Positions 26,566 to 37,089 of a stretch of DNA of 64,000 bases are shown here, piece after piece. Source of the stretch: Marmoricola sp. Lineage in GTDB: Bacteria > Actinomycetota > Actinomycetes > Propionibacteriales > Nocardioidaceae. The notes beneath the pieces are model-generated. The model was not told the origin of the DNA. It saw only the letters and a program-made list of their open reading frames with translations, and did no database searches. Made by a program: the position numbers and the translations under genes. Every line of letters begins with the position of its first letter. Position 1 is the stretch's first letter. The stretch is taken from contig JAOPYC010000060.1 of the NCBI GenBank assembly GCA_025964795.1, positions 1 through 64,000 on the forward strand. Reading direction: 5' to 3'.

Positions 26566-26862
26566 GTGATCTTCAAGCGCGTGGGCGACGGGCGACCGTA
26601 TCCGGCCCACGACCTCGCTCCCCGGGACTGGGCGCAGCTGCCGCCGCGCCCGGTCCGGCTCGACGAGCTGGTCACCACCAAGGACACCCTGCAGCTGGCC
26701 GCCCTCCTCGACGAGGACTCGACGTTCTTCGGCGACCTGTTCGCGCACGTCGTGGAGTGGCACGGCGACCTCTACCTCGAGGACGGCCTGCACCGCGCGC
26801 TCCGGGCGGCGCTGCAGCAGCGCCACGTGCTGCACGCCCGTGTCTTCGTGGCCGAGGACTGA
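26566..26862 (+). CDS. conserved small actinobacterial protein (often labelled VapB-family antitoxin)
   Basis: The 98-residue protein starts MIFKRVGDGRPYPAHDL and includes VRLDELVTTKDTLQLAALLDEDSTFFGDLFAHVVEWHGDLYLEDGLHRALRAAL. The DGLHRALRA segment resembles the DGHHR-type motif of ParB/sulfiredoxin folds. Homologues next to LytR_C genes in other actinobacteria are often named VapB antitoxin, but no toxin gene is present here, so I treat that name as doubtful. A TAGGGT box 6 nt before the GTG start indicates a leaderless mRNA, probably shared with the LytR_C gene 15 nt downstream. Confidence 0.65.
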   Translation: MIFKRVGDGRPYPAHDLAPRDWAQLPPRPVRLDELVTTKDTLQLAALLDEDSTFFGDLFAHVVEWHGDLYLEDGLHRALRAALQQRHVLHARVFVAED

Positions 26863-26877
26863 CCCGGTGACTGGTCG

Positions 26878-27393
26878 ATGACGGGGCGGAGGGTGACCAC
26901 GGGCGTGACCCTGCTCGTGCTGCTCGCCGTGCTCGGTGGCATGGGGGTGTTCGGCTACCGAGCGCTGACCTCGCCGCTGCCCGGCGGCCAGGCGAAGGAC
27001 AAGACCTGCTCGTCGGTCGAGAAGGTGGTCAAGAAGGTCCTGAACCGCAGCGAGGTGCAGGTGAGCGTCTTCAACGCCGGCACCAAGGAGGGCCTCGCGA
27101 GCACCACGCTGGACAAGGTCGAGGCGGCCGGGTTCAAGGCGGGCAACGCCGGCAACGCCCCGAAGAGCGCGGAGATCCGGCGGGCGATCGTCTGGACGAC
27201 GAAGCCCGACGACCCGGCGGCGAAGCTCGTCGCGCAGGCCTTCGGCGCGCGCACCAGGGTGGAGGTCACCGACACCGATCTCGGCCCCGGCGTCGACGTG
27301 CTGGTCGGCAACCGGTTCCAGGGGCTGGACCCCAAGGCACCCCGGCGGATCAGGCTCGCCGCCCCCCTCGCGACCTGCGTCCCGGTCGGCTGA
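26878..27393 (+). CDS. membrane-anchored LytR C-terminal domain protein
   Basis: The 171-residue protein has one N-terminal membrane helix (about residues 8–30, LLVLLAVLGGMGVFGY). An external LytR_C domain follows, with the pattern VQVSVFNAGTKEGLASTTLDKVEAAGFKAG...IVWTTKPDDPAAKLVAQAFGARTRVEVTDTDLGPGVDVLVGNRF. This domain is found at the end of LytR-CpsA-Psr cell-wall ligases and in small stand-alone actinobacterial proteins like this one. A role in envelope assembly is inferred. It follows the preceding small gene after 15 nt, with no separate promoter seen. Confidence 0.8.
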   Translation: MTGRRVTTGVTLLVLLAVLGGMGVFGYRALTSPLPGGQAKDKTCSSVEKVVKKVLNRSEVQVSVFNAGTKEGLASTTLDKVEAAGFKAGNAGNAPKSAEIRRAIVWTTKPDDPAAKLVAQAFGARTRVEVTDTDLGPGVDVLVGNRFQGLDPKAPRRIRLAAPLATCVPVG

Positions 27394-27402
27394 CCCGCCG
27401 AC

Positions 27403-28902
27403 TCAGCTCGGCGCCTTCTTCCCCAGCCACTGGGCCAGGCGACCCCCGACGGAGACCGCGCGCAGCCGCTGCTCGGTGGCGACCCGGTCCTTGCGCGGCG
27501 TCACCACGAGGACGTCGTCACCCCGCCGCAGGACCGTACGCCGCTCCGGCACCAGCGTCTTGCCGTCGCGCACGATGAGCGCCACCGACGAGCCCGGGGG
27601 CAGCCGAAGCTCCCCCACCTCGACGCCGTGCATCAGCGACTTGGGCGAGATCGTCACCTGGAGCAGGTCGGCCGCGACCCGCTCGAGGGGCGCTGCCTCG
27701 ACCTCGAGGTCACGCGGCTCGCTGCGCCGGGCGACGCGCAGCACCTTGGCGACCAGCGGCAGCGTCGGGCCGGTCAGCAGGGTGTAGACGATCACGATCA
27801 CGAAGACGATGTTGAACAGCTCGGTCGCCCCGTCGATCGAGGCGGCCAGCGGGATGGTGGCGAGCACGATCGGGACCGCGCCACGGAGCCCTGCCCAGGA
27901 GACGAAGGCGAGCTCCCGCAGCGGCATCGGCTGCACGACGGACGCGACCGCCACCGAGATCGGCCGCGCCAGGAAGGTGAGGCCGAGGCCCGCCACGATC
28001 GCCGTCCCCACGGTCCGCGGGCCGATCTGGTCGGGGTTGACCAGCAGGCCGAGCATCACGAACAGGCCGATCTGCGCCAGCCAGGCGACCCCCTCGGAGA
28101 AGGAGCGGGTCGCTGCCCGGTGGGGCAGCTCCGCGTTGCCGAGGATCAGCGCGGCGACGTACACCGAGGCGAAGCCGGACCCGTGCAGGGCGGCCGAGCC
28201 GGCGTACGCCAGGACGGTGAAGGAGAGCACGGCCAACGGGTAGAGGCCAGAGCTGGGCAGGGCCGAGCGGCGCAGCAGCCAGGCGCCGCCGTACCCGACC
28301 ACCAGGCCACCGAGCAGCCCGACGCCGAGCTCCCAGGCGATCTCACCGGCGAACCCCAGCACGCCGTGGTCGCTGCTGGCGCTGACCAGCGTCACCAGCA
28401 CCACGGTGGGGGCGTCGTTGAGGCCGGACTCGGCCTCGAGGGAGCCGGTGAGCTTGCGTGGGAGCGGCACCCGGCGCAGGACCGAGAACACCGCCGCGGC
28501 GTCCGTCGGCGAGGTGATCGCGCCCAGCAGGACCGACAGCTCCCAGGTGAGGCCCAGGACGTAGTGGCTGAACACCGCCATCACCAGGACGCTGACCCCG
28601 ACCCCGATGGTGGCCAGCGAGACGCCCAGTCGCATCACCGGACGGATCTCGGGCCACGGCGTGGTGAGACCGCCCTCGGCGAGGATCAGGATCAGGGCCG
28701 CGAAGCCGAGGGCGTGCGCCAGCTCGGCGTCGTTGAAGCTGATCCCGAAGCCGGAGGACCCTAGGGCCACGCCCATCAGCAGGTAGAGCAGCAGGCTGGG
28801 CAGTCCCACGCCCACGCTGAGCCGCACCGCGAGGATTCCCAGCAGCAGCACACCGGCCCCGACCAGGAGGATCTGGTCGAGCGTGTGGACGTCGAGCGTC
28901 AT
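27403..28902 (-). CDS. potassium/proton antiporter, CPA1 family (NhaP2/CvrA type) with TrkA_C domain
   Basis: The 499-residue protein has about 12 membrane helices in the Na+/H+ exchanger fold, with the conserved ITSPTDAAAVFSVLR and ESGLNDAPTVVLV segments (ion-binding Asp residues), followed by a cytoplasmic TrkA_C domain (residues about 400–480, SLMHGVEVGELRLPPGSSVALIVRDG). The NhaP2 group exchanges K+ or Na+ for H+. The TrkA_C part usually binds nucleotides; in several phyla such antiporters are controlled by c-di-AMP, which is notable given the c-di-AMP riboswitch later in the window. The start ATG at 28902 has only weak ribosome-binding features. Confidence 0.88.
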   Translation of the reverse strand: MTLDVHTLDQILLVGAGVLLLGILAVRLSVGVGLPSLLLYLLMGVALGSSGFGISFNDAELAHALGFAALILILAEGGLTTPWPEIRPVMRLGVSLATIGVGVSVLVMAVFSHYVLGLTWELSVLLGAITSPTDAAAVFSVLRRVPLPRKLTGSLEAESGLNDAPTVVLVTLVSASSDHGVLGFAGEIAWELGVGLLGGLVVGYGGAWLLRRSALPSSGLYPLAVLSFTVLAYAGSAALHGSGFASVYVAALILGNAELPHRAATRSFSEGVAWLAQIGLFVMLGLLVNPDQIGPRTVGTAIVAGLGLTFLARPISVAVASVVQPMPLRELAFVSWAGLRGAVPIVLATIPLAASIDGATELFNIVFVIVIVYTLLTGPTLPLVAKVLRVARRSEPRDLEVEAAPLERVAADLLQVTISPKSLMHGVEVGELRLPPGSSVALIVRDGKTLVPERRTVLRRGDDVLVVTPRKDRVATEQRLRAVSVGGRLAQWLGKKAPS

Positions 28903-29051
28903 GACGGGCCCTCGGCGATCGGCGGCTGGGCCCTGAGTCTACGAGGCGGCTCGGCGGCACGCTGACCACGAAAGCCGTGGATCGGCAAGCCCCCTGACGA
29001 GGTCCACTAGTTCGCTTCGTCCCCAATGCGGCTTATACGACAATACATCCC

Positions 29052-29057
29052 TACTGT
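29052..29057 (+). promoter_or_regulatory. -10 box of a leaderless promoter (TACTGT)
   Basis: TACTGT lies 6 nt before the ATG at 29064, in an A+T-richer pocket. Confidence 0.5.
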
Positions 29058-29063
29058 CCAGTC

Positions 29064-29741
29064 ATGACCTCGACCACGCGAAGCCACCTCCAGCGCACGG
29101 CCCTGACGGTCCTCGCGCTGCTGGCCGGCCTGGTCGCCGTCGTCACCCTCCAGCCGGCCGCCACGGCCGCCACGGCCGCCACCTCGACGGTGGTCGTGGC
29201 CGGCTGCGCCACGGGCACGAAGACCCTCGGCGCCTACTACGCCGACGCCGCCGTCCGGGTCTACGCCTGCGGCGCGCGGCCCTCCTTCGACGGCGCCCGG
29301 ACCGGCGGCGGTGCGGTCGTGCGGCCCTACGCCGGGTCGGACATCTACTACCGCGGCTACCAGTGCGTGGAGCTGGTCGCCCGCTTCCTCGCGGTCCGCT
29401 TCCACGTCGCCGCCGTGGTGGCCAACGGCGCCCAGGCCGTCGACCGGTACGCCGCGGCCTACCCGTCGAGGTTCGTGCGGATCGCCAACGGCGCCAAGGG
29501 CAAGGCCCCCCGCATCGGCGACGTGCTCAGCCTCTCCACCAGCGCCTCCTTCAACGACGTGGGCCACACCGGCGTCGTCATCGGCTCCTCGGTCAACGCC
29601 GCGGGCAACGGCACGATCGGCTCGCTGGAGCAGAACTGGGGCGGGGCCGGAGGCACGACCGGCCACCACACCTACACGGTGAGGAGCTGGCGCGTGGGCT
29701 TCACCCAGATGCCCTACGTCAAGTGGCTCCGGACCCGCTAG
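29064..29741 (+). CDS. secreted CHAP-domain peptidoglycan hydrolase
   Basis: The 225-residue protein has a signal peptide (TALTVLALLAGLVAVVTL, cleavage near AATAA). Its CHAP domain has catalytic Cys101 in YQCVELVAR and His168 in VGHTGVVIG, followed by EQNWGG. CHAP enzymes cut peptide stems or cross-bridges of peptidoglycan. A short Cys-containing N-terminal segment (residues 50–75) may form a disulfide (Cys at GCATG and ACGAR). It is a monocistronic secreted gene with a leaderless promoter box. Confidence 0.85.
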   Translation: MTSTTRSHLQRTALTVLALLAGLVAVVTLQPAATAATAATSTVVVAGCATGTKTLGAYYADAAVRVYACGARPSFDGARTGGGAVVRPYAGSDIYYRGYQCVELVARFLAVRFHVAAVVANGAQAVDRYAAAYPSRFVRIANGAKGKAPRIGDVLSLSTSASFNDVGHTGVVIGSSVNAAGNGTIGSLEQNWGGAGGTTGHHTYTVRSWRVGFTQMPYVKWLRTR

Positions 29742-29761
29742 AACTTGTTCTAGTTTCCTCC

Positions 29762-29767
29762 TAGACT
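29762..29767 (+). promoter_or_regulatory. -10 box of a leaderless promoter (TAGACT)
   Basis: TAGACT lies 6 nt before the ATG at 29774. Confidence 0.5.
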
Positions 29768-29773
29768 CCGGGC

Positions 29774-31219
29774 ATGAGCCTGGACCTCCCCACCCCCGTC
29801 ACCGCGACCGACGTCGAGACCTGGAGCGACGAGGTCGACGTGGTGGTCGTGGGGTTCGGCATCGCCGGGGGGTGTGCCGCGCTGGAGGCGGCCCGGGCGG
29901 GCGCGAGCGTGATCCTGCTCGAGCGCGCCGCGGAGTACGGCGGCACCAGCGCGATGTCCGGCGGCCACTTCTATCTCGGCGGCGGCACCGCCGTGCAGCA
30001 GGCGACCGGCATCGAGGACTCCGCCGAGGAGATGTTCAAGTACCTGATGGCGGTCAGCCTCGACCCGGACGAGGAGAAGATCCGCGCCTTCTGCGAGGAC
30101 AGCGTCGAGCACTTCGACTGGATCGAGGCGCTCGGGATGGAGTTCGAGCGCTCGTTCTTCCCCGGCAAGGCCGTGATCCAGCCCGGCACCGAGGGGCTGA
30201 TGTACACCGGCAACGAGAAGGTGCACCCCTTCCGCGACCTCGCCGTCCCCGCGCCCCGGGGGCACAAGGTGCCGGTCGCCGGCGAGACCGGCGGCGCCAA
30301 GATGGTGATGGACCTGCTCGACCAGCGCCTGGCCGAGACCGACATCGAGGTCCGCTACGAGACGGGGGCGGCGACGCTGGTGGTCGAGGACGACGCGGTC
30401 GTCGGGCTCGGCTGGCGCAGGTTCGACGAGCGCGGCTTCATCCGGGCGGGGTCCGTGGTGATCGCCGCCGGCGGCTACGTCGGCAACGACACCATGGTCA
30501 AGGAGCTCACCCCCCAGCTCGGCTCGAAGCTGTTCCCCCTGGCCTCGACGTACGACGACGGGCTGGGCATCCGCCTCGGCGCCTCGGTCGGCGCGCAGCT
30601 GCGGTTCATGGAGCAGGCGTTCATCACCGCGCCGTTCTATCCGCCCTCGAAGATGGTCACCGGGATCGTGGTCAACCAGCAGGGGAAGCGGTTCGTCGCG
30701 GAGGACTCCTACCACTCGCGCACGTCCGGGTTCGTGATGGACCAGCCCGGCCAGGCGGCGTACCTGATCGTCGACTCGGTGCACATCGAGCACCCCGCGT
30801 TCCCGCTGTGCCCGTTCATCGACGGCTGGGAGACGCCGGAGGAGATGGAGCAGGGGCTCGGCATCCCCCAGGGCGCGCTCGTGGCCACGTTGGCGTCGTA
30901 CAACCAGAACGCGGAGCGCCGGGAGGACCCCGAGCTCCACAAGCACCCCGACTGGATCGAGGCGCAGGACACCGGTCCGTGGGGGGCCTACGACCTGACG
31001 CTGGGCAGGGCGATGTACGCCGGCTTCACCATGGGCGGGATGCGCGTCGACGTCGACGGGCGGGTGCAGCGCGAGGACGGCTCGGTGATCAGGGGGCTCT
31101 TCGCCGCCGGGGCGTGCGCGGTGAACATCGCCCAGGACGGCAAGGGCTACGCCTCCGGCACCCAGCTCGCGGAGGGCTCCTACTTCGGGCGCCGTGCGGG
31201 GCGTCGCGCGGCCGGCTGA
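29774..31219 (+). CDS. FAD-dependent dehydrogenase, fumarate reductase/3-ketosteroid dehydrogenase type
   Basis: The 481-residue flavoprotein has the dinucleotide motif VVVVGFGIAGGCAALEAARAG (residues about 20–40) and LERAAEYGGTSAMSGGH. The C-terminal FAD contact is GLFAAGACAVNIAQDGKGYASGTQLAEG. The fold is that of succinate dehydrogenase/fumarate reductase flavoproteins and KstD. Typical ligands for KstD (paired Tyr) could not be placed by eye, so I leave the substrate open; steroid or other hydrophobic enoate reduction is possible. The downstream Eis-like gene starts 48 nt later on the same strand. Confidence 0.82.
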   Translation: MSLDLPTPVTATDVETWSDEVDVVVVGFGIAGGCAALEAARAGASVILLERAAEYGGTSAMSGGHFYLGGGTAVQQATGIEDSAEEMFKYLMAVSLDPDEEKIRAFCEDSVEHFDWIEALGMEFERSFFPGKAVIQPGTEGLMYTGNEKVHPFRDLAVPAPRGHKVPVAGETGGAKMVMDLLDQRLAETDIEVRYETGAATLVVEDDAVVGLGWRRFDERGFIRAGSVVIAAGGYVGNDTMVKELTPQLGSKLFPLASTYDDGLGIRLGASVGAQLRFMEQAFITAPFYPPSKMVTGIVVNQQGKRFVAEDSYHSRTSGFVMDQPGQAAYLIVDSVHIEHPAFPLCPFIDGWETPEEMEQGLGIPQGALVATLASYNQNAERREDPELHKHPDWIEAQDTGPWGAYDLTLGRAMYAGFTMGGMRVDVDGRVQREDGSVIRGLFAAGACAVNIAQDGKGYASGTQLAEGSYFGRRAGRRAAG

Positions 31220-31266
31220 GGGCTTTTCCACTTGGCGCGCGCGGCCGCGTCCGGTGGAATGCAGGG

Positions 31267-32550
31267 ATGTCGCCAACCCGCTCGACGAAGAAGGTCAGCC
31301 CCGCGCCGCACCTCACCTCACCGGAGCTGAAGTACGTCACCGACGCGACCTTCAAGGAGTTCAACGCCGCGATCTCGCGCGGCTTCCAGGAGGCGTCGCA
31401 CCCGGAGACCTTCGACCTCGACCGTCGGGTCCTCGACAACGACCGGATGTTCGGCTTCAAGGTGGGGCGGCGCTGGGTCGCCACCTGCGGTGACCTGGCC
31501 CGGCGGCTGACCGTGCCGGGCGGCGCCGACGTGCCCACCGCCGCGGTGACCGCGGTGACCGTGCACCCGCCGTACCGCCGTCGGGGGCTGCTCTCCGCGA
31601 TGATGCGCCACCAGCTCGAGGCGATCGCGGAGCGCGGGGAGCCGCTCGCCGTGCTGTGGGCCTCGGAGTCGCTGATCTACGGGCGGTTCGGGTACGGCCC
31701 GGCGTCGTCCCGGGCGGTGCTGAAGGGCACCAGCCGGCGGCTCGCGTTCCTGCCCGGCGTCGCCACCTCGGGCTCGGTCGACGAGGTCACCCGCGAGGAG
31801 TTCCAGCGGATCGCGCCCGGGCTGCACGCCTCGATGCGCGCGGACCGGCCCGGGGCGTTCGTGCGCGACGACGCGGTGTGGGAGTTCGCGCTCTTCGACG
31901 TGGAGTTCGCCCGGGGCGGGGCCTCCGAGCTCCGCCACGTCGTGCACTACGACGAGGCCGGGGACGCGGACGGCTTCGCGACGTACCGGTTCAAGGAGAA
32001 CTTCAAGGAGGAGCCCGAGGGTGAGACCAGGATCAGGGAGGTGTGGGCCGAGGACCCCGCGGCCCACGCCGGCCTCTGGCGCTACCTCCTGGACCTCGAC
32101 CTGGCCCGCACCTTCGCCCTGTGGTGCGCCCCCGTCGACGAGCCGTTGCGCCACCTGGTCACCGACGCCCGCGCGGTCGGCACCACGATCACCGACAACC
32201 TCTACCTGCGCGTGATCGACGTCGAGAGCGCGCTCACGGCGCGGAAGTACGCCGCCGGCGTGGACCTCGTGATCGAGGTGGACGACCCCCTGCTGCCCGC
32301 CAACACCGGGCGCTACCGGCTCGTCACCGACGGGTCGCCCGACGGCTCGACGGCCCGGGTCACCCGCGTGACGACCGCGCCCGACCTCTCCCTGGGCGTC
32401 CTGGAGCTGGGCAGCGTCTACCTCGGCGGCGTGGGCCTCACGGACCTGCACCGGGTCCGCCGGGTCACCGAGCACACCCCCGGCGCCGTCGCGGCCGCCT
32501 CCACGGCGTTCGGCTGGCGCCGTGCCCCGTGGTGCCCGGACGTGTTCTAG
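31267..32550 (+). CDS. Eis-like GNAT N-acetyltransferase
   Basis: The 427-residue protein contains an N-terminal GNAT domain with the acetyl-CoA loop VTVHPPYRRRGLLSAMMRH and LYG.FGYGPASS, followed by a second, degenerate GNAT domain and an SCP2-like C-terminus, the three-part layout of the Eis family. Eis acetylates amino groups of aminoglycosides and some proteins. Like M. tuberculosis Eis, the chain ends in a phenylalanine (CPDVF), whose carboxylate takes part in catalysis there. It does not by itself show aminoglycoside resistance. The ATG at 31267 is the first methionine consistent with the family length. Confidence 0.85.
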   Translation: MSPTRSTKKVSPAPHLTSPELKYVTDATFKEFNAAISRGFQEASHPETFDLDRRVLDNDRMFGFKVGRRWVATCGDLARRLTVPGGADVPTAAVTAVTVHPPYRRRGLLSAMMRHQLEAIAERGEPLAVLWASESLIYGRFGYGPASSRAVLKGTSRRLAFLPGVATSGSVDEVTREEFQRIAPGLHASMRADRPGAFVRDDAVWEFALFDVEFARGGASELRHVVHYDEAGDADGFATYRFKENFKEEPEGETRIREVWAEDPAAHAGLWRYLLDLDLARTFALWCAPVDEPLRHLVTDARAVGTTITDNLYLRVIDVESALTARKYAAGVDLVIEVDDPLLPANTGRYRLVTDGSPDGSTARVTRVTTAPDLSLGVLELGSVYLGGVGLTDLHRVRRVTEHTPGAVAAASTAFGWRRAPWCPDVF

Positions 32551-32650
32551 CGGGGTTGGACAAACCCCTCCTTAACCCCTCATACCGGACTAAAGTTGTG
32601 GATTGGCGGGCGGAAGAGACCCCCTGCTCGGGCGTCGAGGGAGGTGTCGC

Positions 32651-34138
<1,488 letters not shown>

Positions 34139-34711
34139 TCAGCGCAGCAGGAAGTGCAGGGCCCGGGCCGCGCGCTCCGGGTCGGGCTCCTCGCCGGCGA
34201 TGTGCTCGACGTACACGAAGCTCTCCACCACCCGCACGACCAGGAACGCGAGGTCGTCCAGCGGGTAGTCGCCGTCGAGGTGGCCACGCCGCTGCTCGCG
34301 CACGAGGAGCGCCTGCACGGCGGCGATCAGGCGGGGCTGGAAGTCGTGGTCGCGCCGGGTGAGGATCCGCAGGGCGGTCTCGTGCTCCCGCTCGAGGAAG
34401 GACCGCATGCCGTGGTGCTCCACGGTGAGCCGGACGAACTGCGCCATCGCGTCCGCCACGTGGGCGCCGCCGCGACCACCTGCCGACCTGTCGCACAGGG
34501 CGAGGGTCGGCTCGGTGAGCGACCAGACGACCTCGGTGAGGACCGCCGTACGGTTGCCCAGCCAGCGGTGCAGCGTCACCCGGTTGACGCCCACGGTGGC
34601 CGCGACGTCGGCGAGCTCGACGCGCTGGCCCGCGACGAACGTACGACGGGCCACCCGGAAGGCCCGGACCTGCGGGCTGAGCCCCTCCGCGGCTAGCGGA
34701 TCCCGTCCCAC
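34139..34711 (-). CDS. TetR-family regulator with QsdR-type C-terminus
   Basis: The 190-residue protein has an N-terminal helix-turn-helix (VELADVAATVGVNRVTLHRWLGNRTAVLTEVVWSLTEPTL) and an all-helical ligand-binding part like the QsdR_C group. It starts (GTG 34711) inside the last 19 nt of the esterase gene on the same strand, so the two are co-translated and the regulator probably controls the esterase. The ligand is unknown. A longer upstream frame is a shadow of the esterase gene. Confidence 0.78.
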   Translation of the reverse strand: MGRDPLAAEGLSPQVRAFRVARRTFVAGQRVELADVAATVGVNRVTLHRWLGNRTAVLTEVVWSLTEPTLALCDRSAGGRGGAHVADAMAQFVRLTVEHHGMRSFLEREHETALRILTRRDHDFQPRLIAAVQALLVREQRRGHLDGDYPLDDLAFLVVRVVESFVYVEHIAGEEPDPERAARALHFLLR

Positions 34712-36192
34712 GTCGCTCTCTCGTCGCCGTCGGGGTCCTCGACGACGGTGACCTGCTCGGTGATCACGCCCGTGGTCCGGGTCACGGAGGTGTACGGCGC
34801 CCACCCCGGGTCGCCCGACGACACGAACGCGACCCACGCGCCGTGGGCGGCGTCGGCGACCTCCTGGGACGGGGTGTCGCCGATCAGGGGCTTGGTCTGG
34901 TCGAGGCCGATGTTGTCGAACACGAAGGGGATCTCCACCGCGTGGCAGGCACCGAACCGGTGGTTGTCCTCCGGCGAGGGCCGGTCGAAGCGGTAGGCCC
35001 ACGTGCGGCCGCCGCCGGTCTCGCGCGCCTCCGCGTGCCGGACGGCCGGCACCGCGAAGAACCAGTCGCTGACCACGGCCGCCATCACGTCGCCGGGTGA
35101 GGCGTCGGGCCTGTTCTTGCGGTAGAGCTCGAGGCCCTCGGGGGAGAGGCCGTAGGCCGCGGCCCCGCCCACCAGCGTCGGCTCGTCGACGAAGTCGATG
35201 GCGCCGGGCGCGACCAGGAACAGCCGCGACTCCTCCCGGTTGGAGCCGACCAGCACGTCGACGTCGGCGGAGGAGCCGGCGGCGAAGGCCTCGAGCGGGT
35301 GCTGGCTCAGCACGGTGCCGTCGATCACCGGCGCGAAGGGCAGCAGGCTGAGCGCCAGCATCCCCCACTTCTCCGGGTCCGGGACGGTCTGCACCTCGAT
35401 CACGAGATCGGAGGCGGCCCGGACCAGCCGGTCCAGCTCCACGCCGGCGATGGCCTCGCGAGTGGGTTCGACGCCGAGGGCCTCGGCCAGGGTGCGCGTC
35501 ACCGTCAGCGCGATCTCGGGTGTCAGGGTGTGCGCGGCCGCGCCGGACTGCGTGATCGCCTGGGCGAACAGCCCGCGCGCGGAATCCATGGCCAGCAGGG
35601 TGGTCACGCTCATCGCGCCGGCCGACTCACCGGCGACCGTCACCCGGGCCGGGTCGCCACCGAACGCGGCGATGTTCTCCTGCACCCACCGCAGCGCGGC
35701 TACCTGGTCCTGGAGGCCCAGGTTGGCGGTCCCGCCGGCCGCGTCGGCCTCCGTGTAGAGGAACCCCTCCGCCGCGAGCCGGTAGTTGATGGTCACGCAG
35801 ACCACGCCGTCGCGCGCGAAGCTCGTGCCGTCGTACTCCAGGACCGAGCCGGAGCCGTTCATGAAGGAGCCGCCGTGGATCCAGACCAGCACCGGCAGCC
35901 CGCCCTGGCCCGCGAGCGCGGTGCTCGGGGTCCAGACGTTGAGGTTCAGGCACTCCTCACCGGGGATCACCTGCTCGGGCAGGAGGGGCTGGTACTGCGG
36001 CGGGTAGTCGCCCTTCGGCGCGGTCGGCCCGTAGGCGGTGGCGTCGCGCACCCCCTCCCACGGCTCCACGGGTTGCGGCGGCGCCATCCGTCGTGCGCCG
36101 AACGGGGCTGCGGCGTACGGCACCCCCAGGAAGCGGCTGATCCCGCCCTCCTCGGCGCCCCGAACCTGACCGCCACTGACCTGTACGTCCAT
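34693..36192 (-). CDS. type B carboxylesterase/para-nitrobenzyl esterase-like
   Basis: The 499-residue alpha/beta hydrolase has the oxyanion motif HGGSF (residues 106–110), GEECLNLNVWTPS and the nucleophile elbow GESAGA (Ser190), with a catalytic His region near HAVEIPFVFDN. This is the carboxylesterase B family. No signal peptide is present, so it is intracellular. Physiological ester substrates are unknown. The ATG at 36192 has GGGAG upstream. Downstream, the TetR gene overlaps its end. Confidence 0.88.
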   Translation of the reverse strand: MDVQVSGGQVRGAEEGGISRFLGVPYAAAPFGARRMAPPQPVEPWEGVRDATAYGPTAPKGDYPPQYQPLLPEQVIPGEECLNLNVWTPSTALAGQGGLPVLVWIHGGSFMNGSGSVLEYDGTSFARDGVVCVTINYRLAAEGFLYTEADAAGGTANLGLQDQVAALRWVQENIAAFGGDPARVTVAGESAGAMSVTTLLAMDSARGLFAQAITQSGAAAHTLTPEIALTVTRTLAEALGVEPTREAIAGVELDRLVRAASDLVIEVQTVPDPEKWGMLALSLLPFAPVIDGTVLSQHPLEAFAAGSSADVDVLVGSNREESRLFLVAPGAIDFVDEPTLVGGAAAYGLSPEGLELYRKNRPDASPGDVMAAVVSDWFFAVPAVRHAEARETGGGRTWAYRFDRPSPEDNHRFGACHAVEIPFVFDNIGLDQTKPLIGDTPSQEVADAAHGAWVAFVSSGDPGWAPYTSVTRTTGVITEQVTVVEDPDGDERATWDGIR

Positions 36193-36361
36193 CGCTCCCA
36201 CTCCCTGCAACGTTTTTCCGATGTGTTGCATCCTGCTCCCGGGGGTGGGGCGGGTCAAGGGCAAGTCCTCCGCTGACTCGGCCACGGGGTCGAGCAGGGA
36301 GATGGCAGCTCGCGCCACAAGGACGATGAGCTCGAGGCGCGCGGCGCCTGCTTGAGCACGG

Positions 36362-36946
36362 TCAGCCCAACTCGGGTTCCTCGCGCAACCGCGGCGTGGT
36401 GAACCCCTCGGGCTTGATCCCCGTCTTGTCCGCGTAGAACTCCCGGACCAGGTCCATGTCGGCGCGGACGTTGCCGGTCGGGGTGAACGTGGGTCCCCAG
36501 CCGACCGTGCGCGAGGGGCCGTCGAGGAAGGCCAGGGTGATCGGCAGGCCGCTCTCCTGGGAGATGCGGTAGAAGCCCGACTTCCAGAACTCCCCCTTGC
36601 TGCGGGTTCCCTCGGCCGCCAGGCCCAGCACGAACGGCTGGTCCCCCACGGCCTCGCGCATCAGGTTGGCGATGGTGGCCCCCGGGTCCGCCCGGTCCAG
36701 CTCGACCGCGCCGGTCGCGCGCAGCAGCGGGGCGAGCGGCCCCCGGAAGAACTCCTTCTTCACCAGGAGCTTGATCTGGATGTCGTTGTCCCAGGCCAGC
36801 AGCATGGTCAGCACCCAGTCCCAGTTGGACGTGTGCGGCGCCCCGACGAGCACGGCCCGCTGCGGCACCGACCCGACCGTCTTCCAGCGCGCGGCCCGCA
36901 GGGCCAGCCGGGCCACGTTGCGGCGGAGGAGGAAGTGTCGGTTCAT
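36362..36946 (-). CDS. lysophospholipid acyltransferase (PlsC-type)
   Basis: The 194-residue protein has the HX4D acyltransferase motif (PHTSNWD), the AAEGTRS pocket and the FYRISQESGLPI strand of the PlsC family that adds the second acyl chain to lysophosphatidic acid or related lipids. It is shorter than PlsC of E. coli and lacks a clear membrane helix, as do several actinobacterial paralogues. The ATG at 36946 is preceded by TAGCGT at 7 nt on the minus strand. Confidence 0.85.
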   Translation of the reverse strand: MNRHFLLRRNVARLALRAARWKTVGSVPQRAVLVGAPHTSNWDWVLTMLLAWDNDIQIKLLVKKEFFRGPLAPLLRATGAVELDRADPGATIANLMREAVGDQPFVLGLAAEGTRSKGEFWKSGFYRISQESGLPITLAFLDGPSRTVGWGPTFTPTGNVRADMDLVREFYADKTGIKPEGFTTPRLREEPELG

Positions 36947-36953
36947 TTGCGTG

Positions 36954-36959
36954 ACGCTA
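36954..36959 (-). promoter_or_regulatory. -10 box of a leaderless promoter (TAGCGT)
   Basis: On the minus strand TAGCGT lies 7 nt before the ATG at 36946. Confidence 0.5.
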
Positions 36960-37077
36960 TCGTCCGCTACTCCCGGCGGGCCTGGGGCACCAGCCGCGCG
37001 TGCTCGACGTGCCCGCCCTGTCGAAGCCGGCCTTCCACCTGGCGGCGGGCGGGGGCCACACGGTCTGATCCGGGCGT

Positions 37078-37083
37078 TAGGGT
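37078..37083 (+). promoter_or_regulatory. -10 box of a leaderless promoter (TAGGGT)
   Basis: TAGGGT lies 6 nt before the GTG at 37090. Confidence 0.5.
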
Positions 37084-37089
37084 CGCGGC

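Noticed and set aside
26566-26862. VapBC toxin–antitoxin module
   Set aside because: There is no PIN-domain toxin gene next to it; the following gene is a LytR_C membrane protein.
34139-35368. Long minus-strand frame continuing the TetR gene upstream
   Set aside because: The upstream part is an Arg-rich shadow of the esterase gene; the TetR domain starts at the GTG at 34711.
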